DNA of 44,414 nucleotides, from positions 1-44,414 of the forward strand of contig NZ_AFWE01000080.1 in the NCBI RefSeq assembly GCF_000222585.1, read 5' to 3'. A model generated the notes under the pieces. That model did no database searches and was not told where the DNA came from. It worked only from the letters and a program-made list of their open reading frames with translations. Position numbers and translations under genes: made by a program. This document shows, in pieces, positions 1-7,310 of this stretch (positions are counted from its first letter, which is position 1; each line of letters starts with the position of its first letter). The DNA is from Vibrio scophthalmi LMG 19158 (GTDB taxonomy: Bacteria; Pseudomonadota; Gammaproteobacteria; Enterobacterales; Vibrionaceae).

Positions 1-8
1 TATCGATC

Positions 9-39
9 AAAAAAGGGCTGACGATCATCGCCAACCCTT
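9..39 (-). terminator. Rho-independent terminator of folD
   Basis: On the minus strand a hairpin of about 12 pairs (including G-U pairs) built from AAGGGTTGGCGAT and its partner is followed by six T. It lies about 75 bases past the folD stop codon, so it most likely ends the folD transcript. Confidence 0.75.
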
Positions 40-111
40 CGGTTATTCATCAGTCTGTGGAACATATTCTCGAAGCGGAGCGCTCTCGCCTCTCAAATCC
101 CACTTCTGCTG

Positions 112-972
112 CTATTTGTCCGTATGGAACTGCTCACACGCCATCATGGTGTTTTCAATTAGGCTCGCAACTGTCATCGGGCCAACACCACCGGGAACGG
201 GTGTGATGAAGCTTGCGTGCTCTTTGGCTTTAGCATATTCCACATCACCAACCAGCTTGCCGCTATCTAAACGGTTAATACCAACATCAATTACCACCGC
301 ACCTTTCTTAATCCAGTCACCCGGAATAAAGTTAGGTTTGCCAACTGCAACCACAACCACGTCAGCTTGACGTACATGGCCTTCTAAATCTTTAGTGAAG
401 CGATGGCATGTTGTGGTTGTACAGCCAGCGAGCAGCAGCTCTAGCGTCATTGGGCGGCCAACAATGTTAGAAGCTCCAACGATAACCGCATGTTTACCAC
501 GCATCTCGATGTTGTAGCGCTCCATCAGAGTGATAATGCCTTTCGGTGTGCATGAACGTAGCTTTGGAATACGTTGAGCTAAACGACCGACATTGTATGG
601 GTGGAAACCATCAACATCTTTTTCTGGGTGGATTCTTTCTAACACGTGTGTGGTGTCAATACCGGCAGGCAAAGGTAGCTGTACTAGAATGCCATCAATC
701 GTGTCATCACCATTCAATTCATCGATCAAGCTCAGTAAGTCTTGTTCATTGGTTGTGGCGGGTAAATCGAATGACTTTGAAACAAAGCCAACTTCTTCAC
801 AAGCGCGACGCTTGCTGCCTACATACACCTGTGATGCGGGATCTTCACCCACAAGAACCACAGCCAAACCTGGTGCACGTAAACCCGCTTCCTTGCGCGC
901 TTTCACTCGTGCAGCAACTTCAGATCGCACAGTTTGCGATATCAACTTCCCATCAATGTTTTGAGCTGTCAT
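112..972 (-). CDS. folD: FolD, bifunctional methylenetetrahydrofolate dehydrogenase / methenyltetrahydrofolate cyclohydrolase
   Basis: Cytosolic enzyme of one-carbon metabolism: it oxidises 5,10-methylene-THF with NADP and hydrolyses the methenyl product to 10-formyl-THF. The 286-residue length is typical of the family. Visible family marks are Tyr50 and Lys54 in [11 protein letters not shown] (the catalytic YxxxK), QLPLPAG in the substrate pocket, the DVDGFHPYN segment, the nucleotide-binding loop [10 protein letters not shown] near residues 166-175, and the PGGVGPMT signature near the C terminus. It is a single gene with its own hairpin terminator downstream, read away from the tRNA-Arg gene. 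Nothing in it looks damaged. Identity is secure from sequence motifs. Confidence 0.97.
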   Translation of the reverse strand: MTAQNIDGKLISQTVRSEVAARVKARKEAGLRAPGLAVVLVGEDPASQVYVGSKRRACEEVGFVSKSFDLPATTNEQDLLSLIDELNGDDTIDGILVQLPLPAGIDTTHVLERIHPEKDVDGFHPYNVGRLAQRIPKLRSCTPKGIITLMERYNIEMRGKHAVIVGASNIVGRPMTLELLLAGCTTTTCHRFTKDLEGHVRQADVVVVAVGKPNFIPGDWIKKGAVVIDVGINRLDSGKLVGDVEYAKAKEHASFITPVPGGVGPMTVASLIENTMMACEQFHTDK

Positions 973-1133
973 GACTTTCCTTCAGAAATAGAATGGCGAG
1001 TAATACGCGGGGTATTGTCGCAAAAAATTTGACGAACATCCATAAGCAAACGTTTGCTTCGTGGTGTTTTTAATCATAGCCCTCAGCGCTGCCCTTTTTT
1101 TAAGCATTCAGATCAGAATGTTACTAAAAGGTC

Positions 1134-1161
1134 TTGTGTTGCGCGTTCTAACTCGTATAAT
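1134..1161 (+). promoter_or_regulatory. Promoter of tRNA-Arg
   Basis: TTGTGT (1134-1139) and a perfect TATAAT (1156-1161) are separated by 16 bases, and the -10 box ends 13 bases before the mature tRNA. The stretch between -10 and the start is C/G-rich (CCTGCCC), the discriminator type found in stringently controlled stable RNA promoters. Confidence 0.75.
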
Positions 1162-1174
1162 CCTGCCCTGTAGC

Positions 1175-1251
1175 GCGCCCTTAGCTCAGCTGGATAGAGC
1201 ACGTCCCTTCTAAGGATGTGGTCGCAGGTTCGAATCCTGCAGGGCGTGCCA
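1175..1251 (+). tRNA. tRNA-Arg (anticodon TCT)
   Basis: A complete 77-base cloverleaf. The acceptor arm GCGCCCT pairs with AGGGCGT (one G-U pair) and the D-loop holds AGCTCAGCTGG. The anticodon stem CGTCC/GGATG carries loop CTTCTAA with anticodon TCT (reads AGA). The T arm is GCAGG-TTCGAAT-CCTGC and CCA is encoded at the 3' end. It has its own promoter and a strong terminator. tRNA-Arg genes are common integration targets, and a duplicated gene block begins just downstream, but I see no integrase and no repeated tRNA end. Confidence 0.96.
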
Positions 1252-1252
1252 T

Positions 1253-1396
1253 TTATTCTAGAAAGCCCCGATAACTCAATGAGTTGTCGGGGCTTTTGCG
1301 ATCTGGTGACGCCGTATCTTTAATTTTGCAGCTATTAGCATGAGCATTAGTTGTCCACAACAGTGCAATGAGGCATACACTAGACCATTTATTCAC
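1253..1396 (-). pseudogene. Truncated copy of the small secreted-protein gene next to tRNA-Arg
   Basis: Starting at GTG 1396, inside the end of the upstream lipoprotein gene, the reading frame gives a 47-residue product. Its first 25 residues nearly match the 79-residue protein encoded at 2337-2576: MNKW, hydrophobic stretch, LLWTTNAHANSCKI. After residue 25 the two diverge completely: this copy reads through short unrelated sequence into the tRNA-Arg terminator and stops. I read it as a gene whose 3' part was lost when the duplicated block was joined to the tRNA region. A signal peptide cut after AHA is still intact, so a short exported peptide could still be made, but the frame overlapping a terminator argues against selection. 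Confidence 0.6.
1262..1297 (+). terminator. Terminator of tRNA-Arg
   Basis: AAAGCCCCGATAACTC pairs with GAGTTGTCGGGGCTTT (one G-U pair) around a 3-base loop and runs into TTTT. It starts 11 bases after the tRNA. The hairpin also overlaps the end of the truncated small ORF on the other strand. Confidence 0.9.
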
Positions 1397-2195
1397 AATA
1401 TTGCGCCTCTGCAGGAAGAAGAACACTGGACGATCCATCTTGTAGGTGATTGTACGCTATAAAGTTCATAGTGCGGGCTTTGGTGTTGTAGGTGAGCGCT
1501 GTCAGTGTTTTGGCGATGTTTATGCTGTCATCGATATCGATACCAATAAAATCTTGGCAAGCAATGACTTTCAAGAATCCATCACTCATTCGCCATGCTT
1601 TCACCACGTTTTCATCGCTGTCGTCACTCCAGTCGTGATACAAGTTTATTTGGAATTGGCGAGCATTTTGCTTTATTGCATTGCGCACCGGCTCGGTGAC
1701 TTGCAACAGATTGATGAAATTTTCAATGTCGTCACGTATGCCGTCGTTGTTTTCATCTGGCCCTGTGAGTGAATCGCTGCGATCAAGGGTGTGGTCAAAT
1801 CGGTCATACAGCACTTGAAATTGGCCATCAATGGTCGGTTGCTGTTTGAGTGTTTGAGTTAATTCCGATGTATCAGTTAGCGTTGATGGTATTGGCTCTG
1901 AGCTGGAAGTTTTGCACCCTGAAAGGGTAAGAATAAATAAACTGGTGATTACTAGTTTCATTATTGGGCATTTGGTGAATGATTGACCGCCTTAGTATCT
2001 GTATCACCAAATTAAACACAATTACAACAATTAGTTAATGCGATGCTTATTGTGCATAGGTGGCCTGTAAGTGCAATTTTTCTTATCGCTAGCTCCCCTC
2101 TGCCCCAAAACGTAATTAGAATTAAGGAGCGCAGCTTACTTTGCCCCTAATTTTGGTTATCTAACCAACGAGTTTTTCAATCTTCTGTAGCTTAC
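1322..2195. repeat. Direct repeat copy 1 (lipoprotein gene block)
   Basis: This stretch of about 874 bases recurs at 2502-3375 with a constant offset of 1180 bases at every point I checked (gene ends 1389/2569, gene starts 1961/3141, and the right edge near CTAACCAACGAG), so there are no net insertions or deletions. It holds the lipoprotein gene, the start of its partner gene and ~230 bases upstream. Homology stops abruptly on both sides. Confidence 0.85.
1389..1961 (-). CDS. Predicted lipoprotein with a DxNxDGxxDD motif (copy 1)
   Basis: A 190-residue protein of unknown function. The N terminus is a lipoprotein signal: K2, hydrophobic residues 3-13, then lipobox LSGC with Cys16, so export and lipidation at a membrane is predicted. 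Residues 67-80 (GPDENNDGIRDDIE) look like a calcium-binding loop of the EF-hand or thrombospondin-3 kind. The rest shows no family I recognise. It is nearly identical to the protein at 2569-3141, with most differences between residues 115 and 185. The partner ORF downstream overlaps its stop codon through a GTG start, so the two genes look translationally coupled. Confidence 0.7.
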   Translation of the reverse strand: MKLVITSLFILTLSGCKTSSSEPIPSTLTDTSELTQTLKQQPTIDGQFQVLYDRFDHTLDRSDSLTGPDENNDGIRDDIENFINLLQVTEPVRNAIKQNARQFQINLYHDWSDDSDENVVKAWRMSDGFLKVIACQDFIGIDIDDSINIAKTLTALTYNTKARTMNFIAYNHLQDGSSSVLLPAEAQYCE

Positions 2196-2328
2196 CCAGA
2201 ATTAGCTTGTAAATGTACTCGTGACTCAGAATGTATACCGCAGGTAAATTACATAAGAACCTTGGTAGGTACGTTAAGGTGTTGAGCACGAAAAGATCAG
2301 GCTCATAGTAACGATCACCAATCTTCAT
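2161..2328 (-). CDS. Small ORF sharing its last codons with the duplicated block (doubtful)
   Basis: ATG at 2328 opens a 55-codon frame with an aromatic, Leu-rich, basic product (starts MKIGDRYYEPD, ends KIEKLVG). The final ~12 codons lie inside direct repeat copy 1, and copy 2 carries the same tail (KIEKLVG) behind different upstream sequence. This may be the surviving 3' end of a gene into which the repeat boundary fell, or a small intact gene. I see no strong ribosome binding site and recognise no family. Confidence 0.3.
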   Translation of the reverse strand: MKIGDRYYEPDLFVLNTLTYLPRFLCNLPAVYILSHEYIYKLILGKLQKIEKLVG

Positions 2329-2336
2329 GGTATTGG

Positions 2337-2576
2337 CTAAAAAATGTAGTTTTCCCCCTCATATTCAGCAGTTTTAGAGAGACAAATTTCTGTGTCTTGG
2401 TTTTTCAATGTGCTGTGCAGTAGGTATGAACACACCTCGGCTAGAAAGTATTTATTCATCTTGGTTTCCATGTTGTTGGCAATCAAGGACATATAACCTT
2501 CAATTTTGCAGCTATTGGCGTGAGCATTCGTTGTCCACAACAGAGCAAGGATCCATATGTTAGTCCACTTATTCAC
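2337..2576 (-). CDS. Small secreted protein, partner of the lipoprotein (intact copy)
   Basis: A 79-residue protein starting at GTG 2576, which overlaps the stop region of the lipoprotein gene upstream (ends 2569). Residues 1-20 form a signal peptide (MNKW, hydrophobic core, cleavage after AHA). The mature part of about 59 residues has three Cys. Function is unknown. The overlap suggests co-translation with the lipoprotein. Only the first 25 residues survive in the tRNA-proximal duplicate, so this is the complete version. Confidence 0.55.
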   Translation of the reverse strand: MNKWTNIWILALLWTTNAHANSCKIEGYMSLIANNMETKMNKYFLAEVCSYLLHSTLKNQDTEICLSKTAEYEGENYIF

Positions 2577-3375
2577 AATATTGCGCCTCCGCTTGAAGTG
2601 CTACACTGAGCGCCCCATCTTGTAAGCGATTGTATGACAAATAAGTCATGGTGCGGGCTTTGGTGTTGTAGGTGAGCGCTGTCAACGTTTTTGCGATGTT
2701 GCCACTGTCACGAGCTGAAATGCCGGCATAATTTTTACAGGCAAGGACTTTTTCATACTCATCCCCCATCCGCCATGCTTTCACCACGTTTTCATCACTG
2801 TCGTCACCCCAATCGTGATACAGATTTTTTTGAAAATAGCGAGCATTTTGCTTTATTGCATTGCGCACCGGCTCGGTGACTTGCAACAGATTGATCAAAT
2901 TTTCAATGTCGTCACGTATGCCGTCGTTGTTTTCATCCGGCCCTGTGAGTGACTCACTGCGATCAAGGGTGTGGTCAAATCGGTCATACAGCACTTGAAA
3001 TTGGCCATCAATGGTCGGTTGCTGTTTGAGTGTTTGAGTTAATTCCGATGTATCAGTTGGCGTTGATGGTATTGGCTCTGAGCTGGAAGTTTTGCATCCA
3101 GAAAGGGTAAGAATAAATAAACTGGTGATTACTAGTTTCATTATTGGGCATTTGGTGAATGATTGACCGCCTTAGTATCTGTATCACCAAATTAAACACA
3201 ATTACAACAATTAGTTAATGCGATGCTTATTGTGCATAGGTGGCCTGTAAGTGCAATTTTTCTCATCGCTAGCTCCCCTCTGCCCCAAAACGTAATTAGA
3301 ATTAAGGAGCGCCGCTTACTTTGCCCCTAATTTTGGTTATCTAACCAACGAGTTTTTCAATCTTCTCTAGCTTAT
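2502..3375. repeat. Direct repeat copy 2 (lipoprotein gene block)
   Basis: Second copy of the block at 1322-2195, same orientation, spaced 1180 bases. Outside the repeat, copy 2 continues into the intact small secreted-protein gene on one side and into an IS-remnant area on the other. It looks like the parental copy because its downstream gene is whole. Confidence 0.85.
2569..3141 (-). CDS. Predicted lipoprotein with a DxNxDGxxDD motif (copy 2)
   Basis: A 190-residue paralogue of the protein at 1389-1961, with the same lipobox LSGC (Cys16) and the same GPDENNDGIRDDIE loop at residues 67-80. Differences cluster in the second half (for example GDEYEKVLACKNYAG here against SDGFLKVIACQDFIG), while flanking non-coding bases stay almost identical. 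This may mean the two proteins are diverging in that segment. It heads a two-gene unit with the small secreted protein. Function unknown. Confidence 0.7.
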   Translation of the reverse strand: MKLVITSLFILTLSGCKTSSSEPIPSTPTDTSELTQTLKQQPTIDGQFQVLYDRFDHTLDRSESLTGPDENNDGIRDDIENLINLLQVTEPVRNAIKQNARYFQKNLYHDWGDDSDENVVKAWRMGDEYEKVLACKNYAGISARDSGNIAKTLTALTYNTKARTMTYLSYNRLQDGALSVALQAEAQYCE

Positions 3376-3415
3376 TCAGTAAGCTTTGTTTCCTAAATCA
3401 GGGAACTAAATCATT

Positions 3416-3443
3416 AACTTACTATCTGAAACTTACTATCTGA
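3416..3443. repeat. Perfect 14-bp tandem duplication
   Basis: AACTTACTATCTGA occurs twice in direct succession, ~30 bases before the IS5-type transposase remnant and just outside direct repeat copy 2. It is probably a scar of local rearrangement or replication slippage. Confidence 0.7.
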
Positions 3444-3473
3444 TCAGCTAAGTTCACTCAAATACTTAGACCA

Positions 3474-3665
3474 ATGGCCAAGCCTCGCTACAAAACAACC
3501 AACTGGAAACAACATAACCAAGCTTTAATTAATCGAGTTTCACTGACATGTTGGATTGACGAAGATGCAATCCAACATCTAGCCATTGATGCTACAGGGC
3601 TGAAGGTCTATGGCGAAGGGGAGTGGAAAGTCAAAAAGCATGGCACTGACGGGAAGCGTCATTAA
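3474..3665 (+). pseudogene. IS5-family transposase remnant with internal deletion
   Basis: The 63-codon frame fuses two pieces of an IS5-type DDE transposase. Residues 1-34 (MAKPRYKTTNWKQHNQAL...WIDEDAI) match the usual N terminus; residues 36-63 (HLAIDATGLKVYGEGEWK, then KKHGTDGKRH) match the region holding the first catalytic Asp. The intervening ~100 residues and the rest of the catalytic domain are missing, so it cannot transpose. I could not define terminal inverted repeats. The remnant marks past insertion activity beside the duplicated lipoprotein block. Confidence 0.8.
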
Positions 3666-3686
3666 TCAGAGTGATGTTATTGGCGA

Positions 3687-4955
3687 TCACTCAACATCAA
3701 TAAAGTAGGTCGATTGTGCTGACGGGTTCAAGTAGTGATACTGATCGAGAGTGAGCTCTTTACTGTCCAAGACATTGGTGATGCTCAAACCAAATTCAGC
3801 AATATTGATGATGGCCGCTTGGGTGCGAGGCACATTTTGATCATAGACCAAGATGTATGGGCTTAGGCGTGTCTCTTTGTTGGTGGAAATCACGACCCCA
3901 ATTTGATGGTCAGAGAGCTCAACAATGGTGCCTGGCGGATAAACGCCAACAACGCTAATTAACGCCATAATGTCTTTTACATCATGTTGCCCACGGCACT
4001 TATTGTATAAGTAGGTCAGTGCACTATGGGGGCTATGTTGGCTGTTTACGCCATTACATAGGTTGTCATAAGCATTGGCTAAAATGAGCACGCGTGAGAG
4101 TTGATGGATCTCATCTAAGCTCAAACTATTTGGATAGCCGGAACCGTCGTTGAGCTCATGATGTTGCCCAATTAATTTTAAAGCGGCTTCTGGGAACTTA
4201 GGGATCTTTGCGCAAATTTTTAGGCTTTTCTCTAAATGCGAAGCGAGCCGCTGGCGATCATCTTCTGCCAGTGGTTCTGGTTTAGACAGCAAACTCATCG
4301 GCAACTGGCTTTTGCCAATATCGTGATACAACGCAGAGAAGGACGCTAACTGACATTGCTTGGGGTTAAACCCTTTTGCCTGGCAGATCAAAACCGATAA
4401 CAACGACACGTTGAGCGAATGGTAATGCAATCGGCTGTAGCCTACAGAATCATTCATTAAATGAATTGCGCTGCCGCTCTCGGTATCAATATTTTTGTAG
4501 AGAAAGTTTACTATTGATAACGATTGGCTGATGCTGGGATTTGCACTTAGCTTATCAAGATCAAAAAGGTCTTGAACATCATTAAGCGTGCTGGCAAAGG
4601 CCTCTTTAGAGCGATGAATACGGTCTTCAATGGCGGCAAACTGCTTGCAACTGTCTTGCTTTTTAAGCCACATTTGGTCGAGTGCATCTTCTGCAACGGA
4701 TTCGAGTAAATGCTCATGGCATACCTGTTCCGTTGGAGGGGGATTGCTTGGTTGAGCTTCCACATCTTGAACATCACTTTTCAGTGCATTAATCGTGATG
4801 GTTTTTAGCCCAAGCTGCTTGATGATATTGAGCTGCTCATCACTTTTGATTTTAAAAGAATTGAGTAAGAAAGGGTGCTGGCCCCATTTGAGTGGTAGAT
4901 AAATATAATGGCCGACACGCAGCTGCTGTACATCAAGTCTTACTTTCATATTCAT
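3687..4955 (-). CDS. HD-GYP domain cyclic-di-GMP phosphodiesterase
   Basis: A 422-residue cytosolic protein. Residues 1-60 resemble the DUF3391 domain often found before HD-GYP. Residues ~170-330 hold the HD-GYP catalytic core: YHDIGKSQLP with His211-Asp212, QHHELNDGSGYP with HHE at 265-267 and GYP at 273-275, and ILANAYDNL near 290-299 (families often have ADxYDAL here). The metal ligands and the GYP motif are present, so hydrolysis of cyclic-di-GMP is expected. Residues ~340-422 form a C-terminal tail. It stands alone: the start codon faces a ~385-base gap and no output domain or partner is visible. The natural process controlled (motility, biofilm) cannot be read from here. Confidence 0.88.
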   Translation of the reverse strand: MNMKVRLDVQQLRVGHYIYLPLKWGQHPFLLNSFKIKSDEQLNIIKQLGLKTITINALKSDVQDVEAQPSNPPPTEQVCHEHLLESVAEDALDQMWLKKQDSCKQFAAIEDRIHRSKEAFASTLNDVQDLFDLDKLSANPSISQSLSIVNFLYKNIDTESGSAIHLMNDSVGYSRLHYHSLNVSLLSVLICQAKGFNPKQCQLASFSALYHDIGKSQLPMSLLSKPEPLAEDDRQRLASHLEKSLKICAKIPKFPEAALKLIGQHHELNDGSGYPNSLSLDEIHQLSRVLILANAYDNLCNGVNSQHSPHSALTYLYNKCRGQHDVKDIMALISVVGVYPPGTIVELSDHQIGVVISTNKETRLSPYILVYDQNVPRTQAAIINIAEFGLSITNVLDSKELTLDQYHYLNPSAQSTYFIDVE

Positions 4956-5297
4956 TCATATCAAAATTAACTGCAATACCTTATTCGCACGAATGCTTGG
5001 TATTTTATTTCAGCCTGACTCTACTCCGGAGTCCGGGACTTTTCTATCTTATTTCAGCGGAAAGTTGATGTTGGTGAGCACTATTGCTCATTGCTTAAAC
5101 CATGCGATGAAATTGAAGCTAAATTTTAACTTAACTGATTGAAAATCGGTCTATTTGGTTGTTGGGTTGAGTTCGAGGGGCTGTGTTGGAGAAAGTGCTT
5201 TTGAGACGAAAAGTTTTTGATATGGAGGTTTGTTGAAGAGATGGATTGAATGAAATGGGTCGGGGAGTGGCTATCGAAATAAGGTGCACTCGCAATA
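4956..5297. other. Intergenic stretch without a recognisable gene
   Basis: About 340 bases between the HD-GYP gene start and the terminator of the VC0807-like gene. It carries a short hairpin (AATACC...GGTATT near 4976-5011) and the palindrome ACTCCGGAGT near 5020. I found no ORF with a credible ribosome binding site. The promoter of the HD-GYP gene should lie here but I could not assign it. Confidence 0.4.
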
Positions 5298-5332
5298 AAC
5301 TGAACCTAATGTCATCAACATCAGGTTCAGTT
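5298..5332 (-). terminator. Terminator of the VC0807-like gene
   Basis: AACTGAACCT pairs with AGGTTCAGTT, and an inner ATGT/ACAT helix extends the stem. It starts 9 bases past the stop codon and is followed by TTTATTG on the minus strand. Confidence 0.7.
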
Positions 5333-5340
5333 TTGAAAGT

Positions 5341-6036
5341 TTACTTAGTATGAAAAATTTGCTCGGTTTTTAGAGAGGTCAACGAGCGAATTTGGCGCCA
5401 GACGTAGTAAAAGATACCGAACATCATCAGCATGCTAGGGATGGCGATGATCGGGTAGCTGTATAGGGTTAGCTTACCTAATTCTTCATTAAATGCCGTT
5501 GTTCCCGCAGGACTGGTGACAATCCAAGTGGCAAGGAAATAGTTCATCGCAGAAGAAAAAGCGAAGGTGCTCGCAAACAGGTAGTTTGATGATACAAGGC
5601 AACGGTCGAAAGCGGCTTTACCCCCATTTTGTTGCAAGCGCTCATTGATGAGAGAAAGGTTTAAGATGGTGTCATTAAGGATCATCTTCTGCATGAACGG
5701 GTAACGAGTAAAGGTTGAACCTAGAACGGCCAAGCCAATTAGACCCGGAATTAAGGCTTCTTTAAGTGCTAACCAACGTGTATCGAGTTCTAGCAAGCCA
5801 ATACCACCGGTCAATAAAACGCTGACAAAGCCAAGCGCGGCGATAAAGTTAAACTTCTTGTTGCGGATGAGATCCATGCCACCGTAAACAATGGGGAATA
5901 GCAACGCGACGACAAGTGCCATTGCGGTGCCTAGGTGTTCATCGCCACTAAATTTCATCAAGATAAATGAAGGGATGAAGACGTTAAAGAGGATCTCGAA
6001 GAGAGGATTCGACTTTTTCGCGGTCGTGTTATTCAT
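5341..6036 (-). CDS. VC0807-like multi-pass inner membrane protein
   Basis: A 231-residue integral membrane protein with about six hydrophobic segments (for example residues 13-28, 36-52, 64-80, 90-110, 150-175 and 195-220). The overall pattern and the phrase PLFEILFNVFIPSFILMKFS match the VC0807 family of Vibrio membrane proteins as I remember it; that family has no assigned function. There is a single gene unit with a hairpin terminator and no neighbours in the same direction. It could be a transporter or a septation-protein-like membrane factor; nothing in the sequence decides. Confidence 0.65.
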   Translation of the reverse strand: MNNTTAKKSNPLFEILFNVFIPSFILMKFSGDEHLGTAMALVVALLFPIVYGGMDLIRNKKFNFIAALGFVSVLLTGGIGLLELDTRWLALKEALIPGLIGLAVLGSTFTRYPFMQKMILNDTILNLSLINERLQQNGGKAAFDRCLVSSNYLFASTFAFSSAMNYFLATWIVTSPAGTTAFNEELGKLTLYSYPIIAIPSMLMMFGIFYYVWRQIRSLTSLKTEQIFHTK

Positions 6037-6405
6037 AATTTCCTACTGACTTTACTCTGTCGGCTGCGATTTTAATTCGAGACGAAGTGTCAATTGCCTA
6101 GCATCAGATGTAAAGCATTAAAGCGTCGAGTTATGTAACGACTTATGATGTCGGTCACATTGTTTGGGATACGAGAGACCTAGTTTGGACGTGATGCGTT
6201 TCAATTTGAGCGTAAGAGTATGGGCAAGTTGTGCTGTGTTCTGAGCCTGCTTCAAACGCATTTTGAGGCCAAGGGAATAAAGTCATAGGGGTGAAGATTG
6301 GTTTGATGTTCAATGCTTATCGGTTAAGGAATGATGCGTGTTTAATTCGTTTGTTTTTCGGTCTATAAACTCATTATCCAGTTTGATTTTGTTTTGGAGT
6401 ACAGT
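6037..6405. other. Intergenic stretch upstream of two divergent starts
   Basis: About 370 bases between the start of the VC0807-like gene and the DUF2256 gene. No ORF with a convincing start or family match was seen on either strand, and no RNA structure stands out. Promoters for both flanking genes are expected here but were not resolved. Confidence 0.4.
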
Positions 6406-6558
6406 GTGAAAGGTTTCAAATCGGCTCTGCCACACAAAGTTTGCCCTGTCTGCTTGCGGCCATTTTCTTGGCGAAAGAAATGGCAGCGCAACTGGGATGA
6501 AGTTGTGTATTGTTCTCAACGTTGTCGCCGCGCAAAAAAAATCGCGTCGAATCAATAG
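6406..6558 (+). CDS. DUF2256 zinc-finger-like mini-protein
   Basis: A 50-residue protein from GTG 6406, preceded by TTGGAG. The sequence fits DUF2256: [17 protein letters not shown], then [14 protein letters not shown], giving a CPxC ... YCSxxC four-cysteine pattern that should bind one zinc. Function of the family is unknown. In my experience DUF2256 genes often lie beside cryptochrome/photolyase genes, and here one ends 45 bases from the photolyase operon in convergent orientation. The conserved Trp and Arg residues suggest nucleic-acid or protein binding. The start is inferred from the absence of an upstream ATG in frame. Confidence 0.82.
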   Translation: MKGFKSALPHKVCPVCLRPFSWRKKWQRNWDEVVYCSQRCRRAKKIASNQ

Positions 6559-6602
6559 AACTATAAAAGTTTATCTGCCGATATTGTCGATTATTCTCCT
6601 TT

Positions 6603-7310
6603 CTACCAAGGCAATACTTTTCCGTTGTAAGCTAAAAATGCGCCATTTTGTTGTGGGGTTACCGTTTCAATTATTCGGACTAAATCGCAGGCCACTTGCT
6701 GTGATTCGAACAGTTTTCCTTGTGGTACATTCGCCTGAAATGGCACGGAAAGGGGCGTGTTCGTTGTTCCTGGATGTAAAGAGAGTACGGTGCCGTGTTT
6801 GATCGTGCGTTGCCATTCAATCGCAATGGTTTTCAGAAGCATATTGAGCGCCGCTTTGGAGGCTCGATAACTGTACCAACCTCCAAGATGGTTATCTGTA
6901 ATACTACCGACTCGAGCGGAAATAGCGGCCAATTTAGGGGCTTGGCTCTGTTTTAATATTGGCGAAAAATACTTGGCAAGCAACAACGTCGGTAAAGTAT
7001 TGACTGAGATGTTATGCAAAAAGAAATCACTTTGAACTGAGGCTAAATTCTTCTCTGGCCCTTTTGTCGGGGTATGTAGCATACCCGCGCAATTCACCAA
7101 CCAATCGAGCTTGGTTAGCTGTGCACTGAATACCGCGATTTGTGTTTCTTTGGTGATGTCCAATTGATGCCATTGCAGGCGGTCATGCTGCCATTTAGGC
7201 AGAGCATGCCGGTAAGTGGCATGGACAAGAGCATCTGGATATTTCATAAGTAGCTCACGCACCATTGCAAAGCCGATCCCGCCATTACCGCCAACGACCA
7301 AAATTTCCAT
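6603..7310 (-). CDS. Short-chain dehydrogenase/reductase (C-factor-like) in the photolyase operon
   Basis: A ~235-residue NAD(P)-dependent oxidoreductase of the classical SDR fold. It has GGNGGIG as the cofactor loop at the N terminus, NCAGM after the fourth strand, and a YSYRASK motif holding the catalytic Tyr and Lys. Two tandem ATG codons (7313 and 7310) overlap the stop of the photolyase gene; the second is better spaced from GAGGAG and is my choice. The tight coupling to two photolyase/cryptochrome genes suggests a shared light-response role, but the substrate is unknown. Confidence 0.82.
   Translation of the reverse strand: MEILVVGGNGGIGFAMVRELLMKYPDALVHATYRHALPKWQHDRLQWHQLDITKETQIAVFSAQLTKLDWLVNCAGMLHTPTKGPEKNLASVQSDFFLHNISVNTLPTLLLAKYFSPILKQSQAPKLAAISARVGSITDNHLGGWYSYRASKAALNMLLKTIAIEWQRTIKHGTVLSLHPGTTNTPLSVPFQANVPQGKLFESQQVACDLVRIIETVTPQQNGAFLAYNGKVLPW

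Noticed and set aside
116-974. Long plus-strand ORFs opposite folD
   Set aside because: They are antisense shadows of the folD frame; no ribosome binding site and no family pattern, while folD is certain.
1175-3375. tRNA-Arg as attachment site of an integrative element
   Set aside because: No integrase gene and no second copy of the tRNA 3' end is visible; the adjacent duplication has no such repeat at its edges.
1322-3375. Integron cassette array (attC repeats)
   Set aside because: The repeat spans coding sequence and lacks the paired R and L boxes of attC sites.
3474-3665. Active IS5 element
   Set aside because: The transposase lacks about 100 internal residues and most of the DDE domain, and no terminal inverted repeats could be assigned.
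6310-6555. 81-codon minus-strand ORF opposite DUF2256
   Set aside because: The DUF2256 frame on the other strand has a clear four-cysteine family pattern; this one is its mirror.
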